A stretch of 64,000 nt of DNA from Caulobacteraceae bacterium. Its GTDB lineage: Bacteria > Pseudomonadota > Alphaproteobacteria > Caulobacterales > Caulobacteraceae. The translations under genes and the position numbers were made by a program. The notes under the pieces were generated by a model. The model was not told where the DNA came from. It did no database searches and saw only the letters and a list, made by a program, of their open reading frames with translations. The stretch spans positions 1 through 64,000 of the forward strand of contig JANWHQ010000019.1 in the NCBI GenBank assembly GCA_025450315.1, written 5' to 3'. Shown here piece by piece: positions 56,397 to 64,000 of the stretch. How positions within the stretch are numbered: the first letter of the stretch is position 1; each line of letters starts with the position of its first letter.

Positions 56397-56942
56397 TCAG
56401 CGCGCGGGCCGCCCCGCGTCCCGACCGAGCAGGGGCAGGCCGACGGCTTCCTTGATGGTCTTCATCAGGAAGCTGGAGCGCACGTCCTTCACGCCGGGGA
56501 TCTGGCGCAGCTTGTAGAAGACGATGTCGGAATAGGCGCGGCTGTCGGCGGCGGCCACGTACAGGATGGCGTCATAGCCGCCCGAGACGATGTAGCAGGA
56601 GACGACCTCCGGGATCTCGCCGATCCGGTCGATGAATTCCTGGGCGGTCGAGCCGGTGACGTAGTCCAGCACCAGGGTCACATAGGCGCGGAAGCCGAGG
56701 CCGATCGCCTCTGGGTCCAGGCGCGCCCCGTAGCCTTCGATGACGCCCAGCTCCTCCAGCCGCCGGATGCGGCGCGAGCAGGGCGCCTCCGAAAGGCCGA
56801 TGCGGTGGGCGATCTCGATGTTGGCGGCCCGGGCGTTCTGCTGCAGCACCGCCAGGATCTTCCAGTCGAAACTGTCGAGTTCCCCGAGCGCCGGCGCGGG
56901 ATTTTGCGGCGCCGTCCCAGCTGGCGCAGCTTTCTTGCTCAT
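56397..56942 (-). CDS. Lrp/AsnC family transcriptional regulator
   Basis: 181 aa. A disordered N-terminal tail precedes the helix-turn-helix (LDSFDWKILAVLQQNARAAN, IGLSEAPCSRRIRRLEELGVIEGY) and the C-terminal RAM ligand-binding domain (EVVSCYIVSGGYDAILYVAA, GVKDVRSSFLMKTIKE). Divergent from the MetE-like gene; the shared 114-bp spacer contains a TTGCGAA dyad, so it probably regulates that gene and itself, likely in response to an amino acid such as methionine. Confidence 0.9.
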   Translation of the reverse strand: MSKKAAPAGTAPQNPAPALGELDSFDWKILAVLQQNARAANIEIAHRIGLSEAPCSRRIRRLEELGVIEGYGARLDPEAIGLGFRAYVTLVLDYVTGSTAQEFIDRIGEIPEVVSCYIVSGGYDAILYVAAADSRAYSDIVFYKLRQIPGVKDVRSSFLMKTIKEAVGLPLLGRDAGRPAR

Positions 56943-56964
56943 ATGTGGCGGCCATGGCTGGAGT

Positions 56965-57002
56965 CTTGCGAACTTATCCCGCGTCGGGGCGGCTTTCGCA
57001 AG
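56965..57002. promoter_or_regulatory. Candidate Lrp operator dyad
   Basis: CTTGCGAA (56965-56972) and TTCGCAAG (56995-57002) are perfect 8-bp inverted repeats with centres 30 bp apart, about three helical turns, within the divergent promoter region. Spacing suits two dimers of an Lrp-type oligomer. Confidence 0.5.
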
Positions 57003-57056
57003 GACGTTCCGCGCCCGGGCGGGCTAGCGTCCCGGGCCGTTTCCCAGGAGCCCGCC

Positions 57057-58226
57057 ATGACCACCGCCCTTCCGGCGCGCCGCGACGTCCCCCCCGATCC
57101 CAAGCCCCAGGCCACGCCGCCCTTCCGCGCCGACCACGTCGGCAGCCTGTTGCGGCCCCCGGCGCTCGCCTGGGCCAGGTCCAAGGCCGAGGCGGGCCTG
57201 CTGTCGCCTTCGGAGCTGCGGCGCATCGAGGACGTCGCCATCGGCGACGCCGTGGCGATCCAACAGGGCGCAGGCCTGGAGGTCATCACCGACGGCGAGT
57301 TCCGCCGCGCCTATTTCCACCACGATATCCTGACCTCGATCGACGGCGTGGAGGCCGAGGCCGATCCCAGCGCGGCCCACTTCCACAAGGCCGATGGCGA
57401 GGTCCTGTCGTTCAGTCCGCCGAAGCTGCGGGTCGCCGGACGGCTCGGCCGGACATCGCCGATCGTGCTGCGGGATTTCGAGATCCTGGCCGGCGCGACG
57501 GGCCCGGGCCACACGCCCAAGATCACCATCCCTTCCCCGTCGATGGGCCTGCGCGGCGGGCGCGCCGCCGTCGCGGCCTGCGCCTATCCGGAGCTGGAAG
57601 CGTTCCATGCCGACCTCGCCTCGGTCTACCGCGAGGAGATCGCCGATCTGTTCGCCGCCGGCTGCCGCTATCTCCAGCTCGACGACACCAACCTGGCCTA
57701 TCTGTGCGACCCCGAACGGCGCGAGGCCAGCCGCGGCGCGGGCGAGGATCCCGAGGCGCAGGCGGCGCTCTCGGCCGGGCTGATCAACGCGGCGCTGGCG
57801 GGCGCGCCGAAGGAGATGCACCGGGCGATCCACGTGTGCCGCGGCAACTTCCGCAGCGCCTTCGTCGCCGCGGGCGGCTACGAACCGGTGGCGGAGCTGC
57901 TGTTCAACGTCATCGAGGTCGACGCCTTCCTGCTGGAGTACGACGACGAGCGGTCCGGCTCGTTCGAGCCCCTGCGGTTCCTGCCCAAGGGCAAGTCCGC
58001 CGTCCTCGGACTGATCAGCTCCAAGTCCGGCCAGATGGAGTCCAAGGACGAGATCAAGCGCCGCGTCGACGAAGCGGCGCGGTTCGCGCCCCTGGAGCAG
58101 CTCTGCCTGTCGCCCCAGTGCGGCTTCGCCTCGACCTGCCACGGCAACGACATCAGCTTCGACGCCCAGCGCCGCAAGCTGGAGCTGGTGGCCGTCTGCG
58201 CCCAGGAGATCTGGGGCGACGGCTAG
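57057..58226 (+). CDS. Cobalamin-independent methionine synthase core (MetE C-terminal-like)
   Basis: 389 aa from the ATG at 57057 (AGGAG upstream). Only the catalytic C-terminal barrel of MetE is present: FRADHVGSLLRPPAL, EVITDGEFRRAYFHHD, GCRYLQLDDTNLAYL, zinc ligands in IHVCRGNF (His, Cys) and LSPQCGFAST (Cys). The RGNF form is that of YxjG/YxjH-like proteins. It probably transfers a methyl group to a thiol such as homocysteine; without the N-terminal MetE half the methyl donor may differ from polyglutamylated methyl-THF. Likely controlled by the divergent Lrp protein. Confidence 0.88.
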   Translation: MTTALPARRDVPPDPKPQATPPFRADHVGSLLRPPALAWARSKAEAGLLSPSELRRIEDVAIGDAVAIQQGAGLEVITDGEFRRAYFHHDILTSIDGVEAEADPSAAHFHKADGEVLSFSPPKLRVAGRLGRTSPIVLRDFEILAGATGPGHTPKITIPSPSMGLRGGRAAVAACAYPELEAFHADLASVYREEIADLFAAGCRYLQLDDTNLAYLCDPERREASRGAGEDPEAQAALSAGLINAALAGAPKEMHRAIHVCRGNFRSAFVAAGGYEPVAELLFNVIEVDAFLLEYDDERSGSFEPLRFLPKGKSAVLGLISSKSGQMESKDEIKRRVDEAARFAPLEQLCLSPQCGFASTCHGNDISFDAQRRKLELVAVCAQEIWGDG

Positions 58227-58312
58227 GGCCAGACGACGGCGCTCGGCCGGGGCGGCTGGCGCCGAAGGCCAAGCCGGGCCTATCATCCCTCGGCGGCGGC
58301 GAGGAGGAAGAG

Positions 58313-59062
58313 ATGAAGCGTCCGGTCCTTTTCCTGACGGCGATGGCGGTCATCGCCGCAGCGCCGGCCCTGGCGGCGCCGCTTCCGCCCAGGATCGCGG
58401 CGGCGGCCGCCGATCCGGCGCGGGCTTCCGACACGGCGACCGACGCGCGGCGGCATGGCCCAGAACTGATGGCCTTCGCCCAGGTGAAGCCTGGCGACAA
58501 GGTGCTCGAGCTGATCCCGGGGGCGGGCTATTTCACCCGCCTGTTCAGCCGTATCGTGGGACCTGGCGGCCACGTCTACGCGATCTGGCCCAAGCCCTAC
58601 GCCGACGAAGCCGCTCCCGACGTGAAGGCCCTGCAGGCCGCCTCGGCCAAGAGGCCCTGGACCAACGTCTCGGTGATGGTCCAGCCGGCGGCCGCACTCA
58701 CCGTTCCCGAGCGCGTGGACGTGGTCTTCACCTCGCAGAACTACCACGACTATCCGGACAAGTTCATGGGCCGGATCGACCCCATGGTGCTGAACAGGGC
58801 CGTCTTCAGGGCGCTGAAGCCGGGCGGTCTGTACGTCATCGTCGACCATGCCGCCCAGCCGGGCTCGGGCATGCGCGACACCGACACCCTGCATCGGATC
58901 GACCCCGAGATCGTGAAGAAGCAGGTGCTGGCCGCTGGATTCCGCTTCGACGGCGAAAGCCGGCTGCTGCGCAACCCCGCCGACAATCACAAGCTGCTGG
59001 TGTTCAACCCCGCGATCCGGGGCAAGACCGACCAGTTCGTGTTCAGGTTCCGCAAACCCTGA
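58313..59062 (+). CDS. Exported class I SAM-methyltransferase-like protein (COG4798-type)
   Basis: 249 aa, strong GAGGAGG ribosome site. It opens with a clear signal peptide (RPVLFLTAMAVIAAAPALAAP). The following fold has KPGDKVLELIPGAGYFTRLFS as motif I, VVFTSQNYHDY, and RALKPGGLYVIVDHA, i.e. a class I methyltransferase, although SAM is not known in the periplasm. The family (predicted methyltransferase, often with a signal peptide) has no agreed function. Confidence 0.8.
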   Translation: MKRPVLFLTAMAVIAAAPALAAPLPPRIAAAAADPARASDTATDARRHGPELMAFAQVKPGDKVLELIPGAGYFTRLFSRIVGPGGHVYAIWPKPYADEAAPDVKALQAASAKRPWTNVSVMVQPAAALTVPERVDVVFTSQNYHDYPDKFMGRIDPMVLNRAVFRALKPGGLYVIVDHAAQPGSGMRDTDTLHRIDPEIVKKQVLAAGFRFDGESRLLRNPADNHKLLVFNPAIRGKTDQFVFRFRKP

Positions 59063-59203
59063 GGGCGATCCAAGCCTCGTCTTGTGCGGTGACAGAACCG
59101 GGACATGGGGGGTGGGCGAGCAGGACGGCGATGTCGTCGAGACTGGCGTTCGGCCGGGCCTCGAGCGCCGTCCGGCGTCTGACCCGTCCGTTCCACCGGA
59201 CTT

Positions 59204-59590
59204 TCAGCTCTGCGTGACCAGATTGGCGACCAGATAGGTCACCAGCGCGCAGCCCAGCAGGAACAGCATCATCGCCAGCGCGAGGTCGAGCCGGGAGCCT
59301 TCGCCCATGCGGGGCTTGGTGTCGTCGATCATCCGGCGGGTGTGGATGAAGCGGATCGCGGCCACGATCACGATGGCCAGGCCTGCGACCATCAGGCCGA
59401 GACCGGCGACCTCGCCGAGCGTTGAGTTCAGCAGATGCCGGACATGGGGCGACACCGCGCCAGGCGCGATCCTCAGGAACAGGTCGAAGCGCTCGACCAC
59501 GAAGCCGAAGGCCATCACCGCGATGGCGGTGCGCACCCAGGCGAGAAAGGTCCGCTCGCTGGCTGCATGGTCGCTGTAGTTCTGGATCAT
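59204..59590 (-). CDS. DUF202 / YidH-like inner-membrane protein
   Basis: 128 aa. N-terminal SDHAASERTFLAWVRTAIAVMAFGFVVERF is the DUF202 signature; three membrane segments follow the order ~19-35, ~58-80 and ~102-124. Function unknown; widespread. The 141-bp gap between it and the convergent methyltransferase gene shows nothing. Confidence 0.85.
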   Translation of the reverse strand: MIQNYSDHAASERTFLAWVRTAIAVMAFGFVVERFDLFLRIAPGAVSPHVRHLLNSTLGEVAGLGLMVAGLAIVIVAAIRFIHTRRMIDDTKPRMGEGSRLDLALAMMLFLLGCALVTYLVANLVTQS

Positions 59591-59624
59591 CGGGCACAGC
59601 TCCGTTCAAGCGGGGACGGAAGGC

Positions 59625-60506
59625 TCACCCCAGGTCCTCGTCCCAGGCCAGGATGCAGGCGGAGTTGTCCCGCCCGGCGCCGACCTTGTCGCGGGCGTAG
59701 GTGAAGCGCTCGCGCACCAGGCGCGAGAGGGGGGCGTCGAGCTTCATCTGCTCGCCGAGGTCCGCGGCGATGGTCACGTCCTTGGTCATCAGGCCCAGGG
59801 TGAAGCCGGCCGAGAACGAGCCGGAGATGATGTGCTGCTTCAGGAGGTTCTCGGTGGCGAAGTTCTTGCCGGTCGAGACGTTCAGGATGTCGGCCATGAC
59901 CTCGGGGTCCAGCCCGAAGCGCTGGCCGATCAGCAGGGCCTCGCAGGCGGCGGCCAGGCCGGTGGCGGCCACATAGTTGTTCAGGCACTTCATGGCGTGG
60001 CCCGAGCCCAGGGGCCCGGTGCGGAACAGCCGGTCGCCCATGCACTGCAGGATCGGCGTGGCCTTGGCGATGGCGGCCTCGTCGTCGCCGCCGATCATCA
60101 GGGCCAGGGTCCCGGTGATGGCCCGGGGCCGCGCGCCCGAGACCGGGGCGTCGATCAGCACCGCCCCCCGCTCGGCCAGGATGGGCCCAAGCGCCCTGGT
60201 GTCGCCGGGCTCGGACGAGCTCATATCGATGACGATCAGCCCGGGCTGCACTCCTTTCAGGAAGGCGCCGCCCTCGGCCTCGGTCAGGGCCTGGCGCACG
60301 TGTTTCGAGGTCGGCAGCATGGCGACCGCCACCTCGCAGGCCGCCAGTTCGGCGATGCTGTCCGCCGCCTGGCCGCCCACCTCGCCCTGGAAGCGAGCCA
60401 TGGCGTCGCGGGCGAGGTCGAAGACCACCAGGTCGTGGCCGCCCTTCACGATGTTGGACGCCATGGGCCAGCCCATGACGCCGATGCCGATGAAACCAAC
60501 CCTCAT
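59625..60506 (-). CDS. NAD(P)-dependent beta-hydroxyacid dehydrogenase (HIBADH-like)
   Basis: 293 aa from the ATG at 60506, overlapping the CMD gene stop as ATGA. Rossmann motif GFIGIGVMGWPMA, IDMSSSEPGDTRAL, DAPVSGARPRAITGTL (substrate motif), catalytic Lys in GSGHAMKCLNNYV. Family members oxidise 3-hydroxyisobutyrate, tartronate semialdehyde or similar beta-hydroxyacids. Last gene of the minus-strand cluster from 63,818. Confidence 0.92.
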   Translation of the reverse strand: MRVGFIGIGVMGWPMASNIVKGGHDLVVFDLARDAMARFQGEVGGQAADSIAELAACEVAVAMLPTSKHVRQALTEAEGGAFLKGVQPGLIVIDMSSSEPGDTRALGPILAERGAVLIDAPVSGARPRAITGTLALMIGGDDEAAIAKATPILQCMGDRLFRTGPLGSGHAMKCLNNYVAATGLAAACEALLIGQRFGLDPEVMADILNVSTGKNFATENLLKQHIISGSFSAGFTLGLMTKDVTIAADLGEQMKLDAPLSRLVRERFTYARDKVGAGRDNSACILAWDEDLG

Positions 60507-60889
60507 TTGTCGAGCCCCAGGTTCTGCAGCACCTCGCGCGCGTGCGTGAAACTGTCGGCCGCCGCCGGCACCCCGCCGTAGATCATCACCTGCAGCAGCA
60601 CCTCGCGGATCTCGTCGGGCGTCGCGCCGTTGGCGATGGCGCCGGCCACGTGGCTCTTCAACTGGTTCGGCCGGCTCAGCACCGCCAGGATGGCGATGGT
60701 CAGGAGCGAGCGGGTCTTGTGGTCGAGCTCGGGCCGGGTCCAGACCTTGCCGAAGCAGTATTCGGTGACGAAGTCCTCGAGCGGACGGTTGAAGCCGCTG
60801 GCGGACGCGACGCGCTGGTCGGCGCCGGCCTCGCCCCACATGTGGCGTCGGATATCCATACCCTCGGTCATGGCCTGATCGTCCGGCAT
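60503..60889 (-). CDS. Carboxymuconolactone decarboxylase family protein
   Basis: 128 aa (GAGGAC upstream). The pattern TEYCFGKVWTRPELDHKTRSLLTIAILAVLSR, then LKSHVAGAIANGATPDEIREVLLQVMIYGGVPAA, is the CMD family, very close in form to PcaC (4-carboxymuconolactone decarboxylase). It lacks the CxxC of AhpD-type peroxidases, so a decarboxylase or hydrolase-like role is more likely. No other beta-ketoadipate gene is nearby. Confidence 0.9.
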   Translation of the reverse strand: MPDDQAMTEGMDIRRHMWGEAGADQRVASASGFNRPLEDFVTEYCFGKVWTRPELDHKTRSLLTIAILAVLSRPNQLKSHVAGAIANGATPDEIREVLLQVMIYGGVPAAADSFTHAREVLQNLGLDK

Positions 60890-60931
60890 GCCGCGTCCTC
60901 CCTGGCTAGGGGGCGGCGGGGGGCCGCCCTG

Positions 60932-61936
60932 TTATTCGGCCAGAGTCCGATCCCACGCCGCCCGGACCGCTTCAAGGGTTTCCGGCGGGTGTTTCAGCAG
61001 GGGGATGGCGGCGGCGCGGACCAGATCGCGCTCGGCGTCGGTGGTGATGTACTCCACCGGCGACTTGCCATCGACGCGGGCCAGCAGCAGCGCGGGGAGC
61101 AAGGCGGCGGCGCGCCGTTCCATCGCGGCGCGGGGCTCGAAGTCGATCCGGGCCAGATAGGCCTCGGCCATGGCCGTGAAGCTCTCGTTCAGCGCGCGGG
61201 CGCGGCCCCTCACCACCAGGCGCTTGAGCAAGAGGTGGTTGAGCACCGAGGCGGCGTCGAAGGCCGGATCGCCCCACCAAGCGGTCTCGGCGTCGAGGAA
61301 CACCGGTCCCCTCGGGCCCATCAGGATGTTCTTGGGCGTGGCGTCGCCGTGAACCAGACCCAGCTTGAGCTCCGCGGTGCGGCGGGCGAGCGCCCCGATC
61401 TCGGCGGCGACCTCCGGCCGGCGGCGGGCGGTGGCCAGCAGATAGGCGTCGATGCGCAGGGCGAAGAAGCCTTCGTCCGAGGCGAACTGGGAGGCCAGGC
61501 CCGGCTCGGCGGCGCTGGCGGCATGGATGCGGCCCAGACGCTCGCCCACCTCGGCGGCGAAGCCGACGTCCACCCGCCCGGCCAGCATCTCGGCTTTCCA
61601 CAGGGGATGGTCCTCGGGCGGCAGGAAGGCCATGGCCAGGAGCCGCCGCTCCGGATCGAAGGCCAGGGGCTCGGGCGCGGCCTCGGGGATCCAACGACGC
61701 ACGGTCTGGAACCAGCGCCATTCGTAGAGGTTGCGGTCGGGCGGCGCCTGCCAGTCGTCCTTGACCCTGAGTTTGGGCAGGGCCCGCTTCACGCAGAGCG
61801 AGCGGCCTTCGAGGTCCACCCGCCAGATGTCGGAGGACACCCCGCCCGAGAGCACGCTCCAGCGCTGCGCTTCGTCGGCGCGGGCGAGGCCGCTGGCGAC
61901 CAGGAAGCCTTCGAGTTCGGGGGCGGGGCTCTTCAA
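60932..61936 (-). CDS. Aminoglycoside-phosphotransferase-family kinase (TTG start)
   Basis: 334 aa from TTG at 61936, which follows GGAGGAAGGG with ideal spacing; the only in-frame ATG upstream lies inside the neighbouring gene. ATP loop SVLSGGVSSDIWRV, catalytic LVHGDATPKNILM, and metal-binding FLDAETAWWGDPAFD. The family phosphorylates small hydroxylated molecules (choline, homoserine, sugars, methylthioribose-like). In this cluster a metabolic substrate is more likely than an antibiotic. Confidence 0.85.
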   Translation of the reverse strand: MKSPAPELEGFLVASGLARADEAQRWSVLSGGVSSDIWRVDLEGRSLCVKRALPKLRVKDDWQAPPDRNLYEWRWFQTVRRWIPEAAPEPLAFDPERRLLAMAFLPPEDHPLWKAEMLAGRVDVGFAAEVGERLGRIHAASAAEPGLASQFASDEGFFALRIDAYLLATARRRPEVAAEIGALARRTAELKLGLVHGDATPKNILMGPRGPVFLDAETAWWGDPAFDAASVLNHLLLKRLVVRGRARALNESFTAMAEAYLARIDFEPRAAMERRAAALLPALLLARVDGKSPVEYITTDAERDLVRAAAIPLLKHPPETLEAVRAAWDRTLAE

Positions 61937-61967
61937 CCCTTCCTCCGCTCCGGGAGAGGGGCTGGCC

Positions 61968-62906
61968 TCAATATCCCAGCTCCAGGTCGACCAGATTCCG
62001 CAGCGGCTCGCCCCTGCGGTAGCGGTCCAGGTTGTCCAGGAACAGGGCGGCGGCACGCCGGTAGAAGCCTGTCCCCACGGCCGAGCTGTGACCGGTGAGC
62101 AGGACGTTCGGCGCGGTCCAGATCGGGTCGTCCCCGGGCGGAGGCTCGGGCTCGGCGACGTCCAGCAGGGCGCCGGCGAGACGGCCGTCCGTCAGGGCGC
62201 CGATCAGGGCCGGCTGGTCGATCATGAAGCCCCGGGCGACATTGACGATGCGGGCGCCGGGCTTCATCGCCTCAAGCTCGTCCGGCCCGATCATGCCCCG
62301 GGTTTCGGCGGTGGAGGCGGCGGCCAGGATCACCCAATCGAACTCGCCGAGGCGCGCCTTCCAATCGTCCGGTCCGATCACGCCGGGCTCGCCCGTGGGA
62401 CGGCGGCGCACGCCGGTCACCTCGACGTCGAAGGCCTTCAGCCGGCGGCCGATCTCGGCGCCGATCGAGCCATAGCCGACGATCAGGGCCTTGGCGCCGG
62501 CCAGGTCGAAACCGCCCAGGCCATGGGGCGCCCAGCGGCGCTCCTCCTGCATCGCCATCAGGCCCCGCAGGTTCTTGATCAGGGCCAGCATGCCCATGAC
62601 CACGAACTCGGCGATCGGCGGCGCCGCGACCCCGGCGCCGTTGGTGAACAGCAGCCCCCGCTGCTTCATGCGCGCCAGGGGCCAGGTGTCGACGCCCGCC
62701 TGGATGGTGGCCACCCATTTGAGCTTGCGGCCCGCCTCGACCGCCCGGGCCTGGCCGTCCGCGTCCAGGATGTTGATCCAGGCGACCTCGGCTTCCGCCA
62801 TGGCCTCGGAGGTCTCGGGGGCGCCCGGATACCAGCCCACGCTCACGCCTGGGGGCAGATGCGGCTCGACCTCGCCGCGGACCGAAGCCGGGAGGGCGAG
62901 CTTCAT
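61968..62906 (-). CDS. D-2-hydroxyacid dehydrogenase
   Basis: 312 aa. GYGSIGAEIGRRL (NAD loop), catalytic Arg in NVARGFMI, Glu in DVAEPEPPP, His in TGHSSAVG, the D-isomer-specific 2-hydroxyacid dehydrogenase set. Closest in form to glyoxylate/hydroxypyruvate or phosphoglycerate-type members. Nine bases separate it from the MTHFR gene stop upstream in the transcript. Confidence 0.92.
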   Translation of the reverse strand: MKLALPASVRGEVEPHLPPGVSVGWYPGAPETSEAMAEAEVAWINILDADGQARAVEAGRKLKWVATIQAGVDTWPLARMKQRGLLFTNGAGVAAPPIAEFVVMGMLALIKNLRGLMAMQEERRWAPHGLGGFDLAGAKALIVGYGSIGAEIGRRLKAFDVEVTGVRRRPTGEPGVIGPDDWKARLGEFDWVILAAASTAETRGMIGPDELEAMKPGARIVNVARGFMIDQPALIGALTDGRLAGALLDVAEPEPPPGDDPIWTAPNVLLTGHSSAVGTGFYRRAAALFLDNLDRYRRGEPLRNLVDLELGY

Positions 62907-62915
62907 GGGGCCGGC

Positions 62916-63818
62916 TTACTTTCCGGCCGCGCGGACCAGGTCGACCACGCCGGGGATCGAGGCCTCATTCAGCGGCGCCATGATGTGCACCCCCGCCACG
63001 CCCGGCACCTCGGCCAGCTGCAGGATGATCTCGGCGCAGATCTTCTGGCCCTCGGCCTTGCCGTTCTCGGCCTTGTCCATGCGGTCGATCACCCAGTCGG
63101 GGATGACCACGCCGAACAGGTTCTCCTTGATCCAGCGGGCCTGCTTCGCCGACGAGGGGGGGCACACGCCGATCAGGTACTTGAGCTTGCCGCCCAGGCC
63201 ATTGTCCTCCAGGCGCTGGAAGTAGCGGCGCAGCACCTCGGCATCCATGCAGAACTGGGTCTGGGCGAACTGGCCGCCGGCCTCGACCTTCTGGGCCAGG
63301 CTCTTGGGGGTCCAGCCCTCCGGGGGGTCGATCGGAGCGTCGGCCACGCCGATGAACCAGCTGGGATTGCCGGCCACCTTGCGGCCGTGGGGCAGCTCGC
63401 CCTTGTCGCGAATGTGGGCGGCGGTGCCGATCAGCTGGGCCGAGTTGAGATCGAACACCGGCTTGGCGTCGGGCTGGTCGCCCTTCTTGGGATCATCGCC
63501 GGTGAGCACCAGGATGTTCTCCACGCCCATGGCGGCCGCGCCGATCAGCTCGCTCTGCAGGGCGATGCGGTTGCGGTCGCGGCAGGTGAGCTGCAGGATC
63601 GGCTCGATGCCGTTGTTCTTCAGGATGATGGCCGCGACCAGCGAGTCCAGGTGGGTCCTGGCGCTGGCCCCGTCGGTGACGTTCACCGCGTCGGCGTAGC
63701 CCTTGAGCGGCAGGGCCTTCGCCAGAAGATCCTCCGGATTGGACGAGAGCGGCGGGGTGACCTCCGCGGTCATCACGAACTTTCCGGACGAAAGCTTCTC
63801 TTGAAGGCTGGAGGTCAT
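62916..63818 (-). CDS. Methylenetetrahydrofolate reductase family protein
   Basis: 300 aa. FVMTAEVTPP at the N-terminus, NVTDGASARTHLDSL, LQLTCRDRNRIALQSEL (FAD/folate motif), LVLTGDDPKKGD, FAQTQFCMDAE. The MTHFR TIM barrel converts methylene-THF to methyl-THF in methionine supply or the reverse in C1 catabolism. Heads the minus-strand cluster; start ATG at 63818. It may feed the MetE-like protein encoded at 57,057. Confidence 0.88.
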   Translation of the reverse strand: MTSSLQEKLSSGKFVMTAEVTPPLSSNPEDLLAKALPLKGYADAVNVTDGASARTHLDSLVAAIILKNNGIEPILQLTCRDRNRIALQSELIGAAAMGVENILVLTGDDPKKGDQPDAKPVFDLNSAQLIGTAAHIRDKGELPHGRKVAGNPSWFIGVADAPIDPPEGWTPKSLAQKVEAGGQFAQTQFCMDAEVLRRYFQRLEDNGLGGKLKYLIGVCPPSSAKQARWIKENLFGVVIPDWVIDRMDKAENGKAEGQKICAEIILQLAEVPGVAGVHIMAPLNEASIPGVVDLVRAAGK

Positions 63819-63872
63819 GGCGAGGCGTTTCCTTGGGCTGCGGCTCTGCGTCCGGAAGGGCGCGGCCGTCTT

Positions 63873-63946
63873 CTAGTGTCCCGGTTCCGAAGTCCGCAAG
63901 AGCCGGTGCGGTCCCGGGCGAACTTCGGAACCGATCAGGACACTAG
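63873..63946. repeat. CTAGTGTCC-ended inverted repeat
   Basis: CTAGTGTCC / GGACACTAG outer arms (9 bp) and CGGTTCCGAAGT / ACTTCGGAACCG inner arms (12 bp, with a 4-base bulge) around a GC-rich loop. A second CTAGTGT begins at 63960 and is followed by GAAGTTCGCA, probably the edge of another copy. This looks like a second family of dispersed palindromes, distinct from that at 2023. Confidence 0.65.
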
Positions 63947-64000
63947 CAAGTCTATGATTCTAGTGTGGTTTACGAATCTGAAGTTCGCACCAGCGCAGCC

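Noticed and set aside
60932-62056. Longer version of the phosphotransferase starting at the ATG at 62056
   Set aside because: It would overlap the dehydrogenase gene by about 90 bp and read as non-conserved Trp/Ser-rich sequence. The TTG at 61936 has an excellent GGAGG.
63819-64000. SAM or SAH riboswitch upstream of the MTHFR gene
   Set aside because: I looked for SAM-II/SAH-type pseudoknot elements near the start and found only the dispersed palindrome.

Overview
The window is GC-rich chromosomal DNA of an alphaproteobacterium, most likely Caulobacterales and perhaps Phenylobacterium. This is inferred from the zwf-pgl-edd-glk-eda operon, the TamA/TamB pair, the alphaproteobacterial palindromic intergenic repeats and the overall gene repertoire. 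No rRNA operon or CRISPR array is visible. One tRNA gene is present.

Layout. (1) 1-5.0 kb: the 3' part of a secreted CEMIP/TMEM2-like beta-helix protein, a degenerate GIY-YIG protein ending inside a palindromic repeat, a conserved hypothetical and an unusual transaldolase-family enzyme. (2) 5.13-18.30 kb: an integrated element of about 13.2 kb. It is bounded by a 14-bp direct repeat that is the CCA end of tRNA-Arg(CCG), and each end also carries a tandem TGTTGGGGTG pair. It encodes a tyrosine integrase, a small unknown protein, an AlpA/Xis-like regulator and a prim-pol/helicase replication protein; this is a phage-satellite-like core with no conjugation or capsid genes. Its cargo is defence: an HNH-type protein of unknown specificity with a 73-aa companion, and divergently a type I restriction operon hsdR-hsdS-hsdM directly coupled to a type IV mrr gene. 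(3) 18.3-30.3 kb: tRNA-Arg, an orphan ABC ATPase, a zinc-finger protein, an SDR oxidoreductase, an RND pump pair (MFP plus permease), a GNAT, a YghU-like glutathione enzyme, a Tat-exported carboxylesterase, a PNPOx-like flavoprotein and a PhyH-type dioxygenase. (4) 30.3-41.9 kb: a DUF899 protein, an MFS transporter, a lipoprotein S8 protease with a barrel-like C-terminus, a sirtuin, and tamB/tamA. (5) 42.0-47.6 kb: a complete glucose-to-KDPG Entner-Doudoroff operon, with overlapping stop and start codons at most junctions. (6) 54.9-47.5 kb, minus strand: a trehalose/glucan operon (GT4, amylo-alpha-1,6-glucosidase, otsB, GH15, otsA) whose last gene overlaps eda tail to tail by 123 bp. (7) 55-64 kb: small secreted and hypothetical proteins, an Lrp regulator divergent from a MetE-core methyltransferase, an exported methyltransferase, a DUF202 protein, and a minus-strand cluster (MTHFR, D-2-hydroxyacid dehydrogenase, phosphotransferase, carboxymuconolactone-decarboxylase-like, HIBADH-like) that may be an uncharacterised one-carbon or catabolic pathway.

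The parts most likely to hold new biology are the element's HNH/73-aa pair, its possible replication origin, its coupling of a type I system to Mrr, and the MTHFR-headed cluster. All functions are assigned from sequence motifs read by eye; no database search was run.
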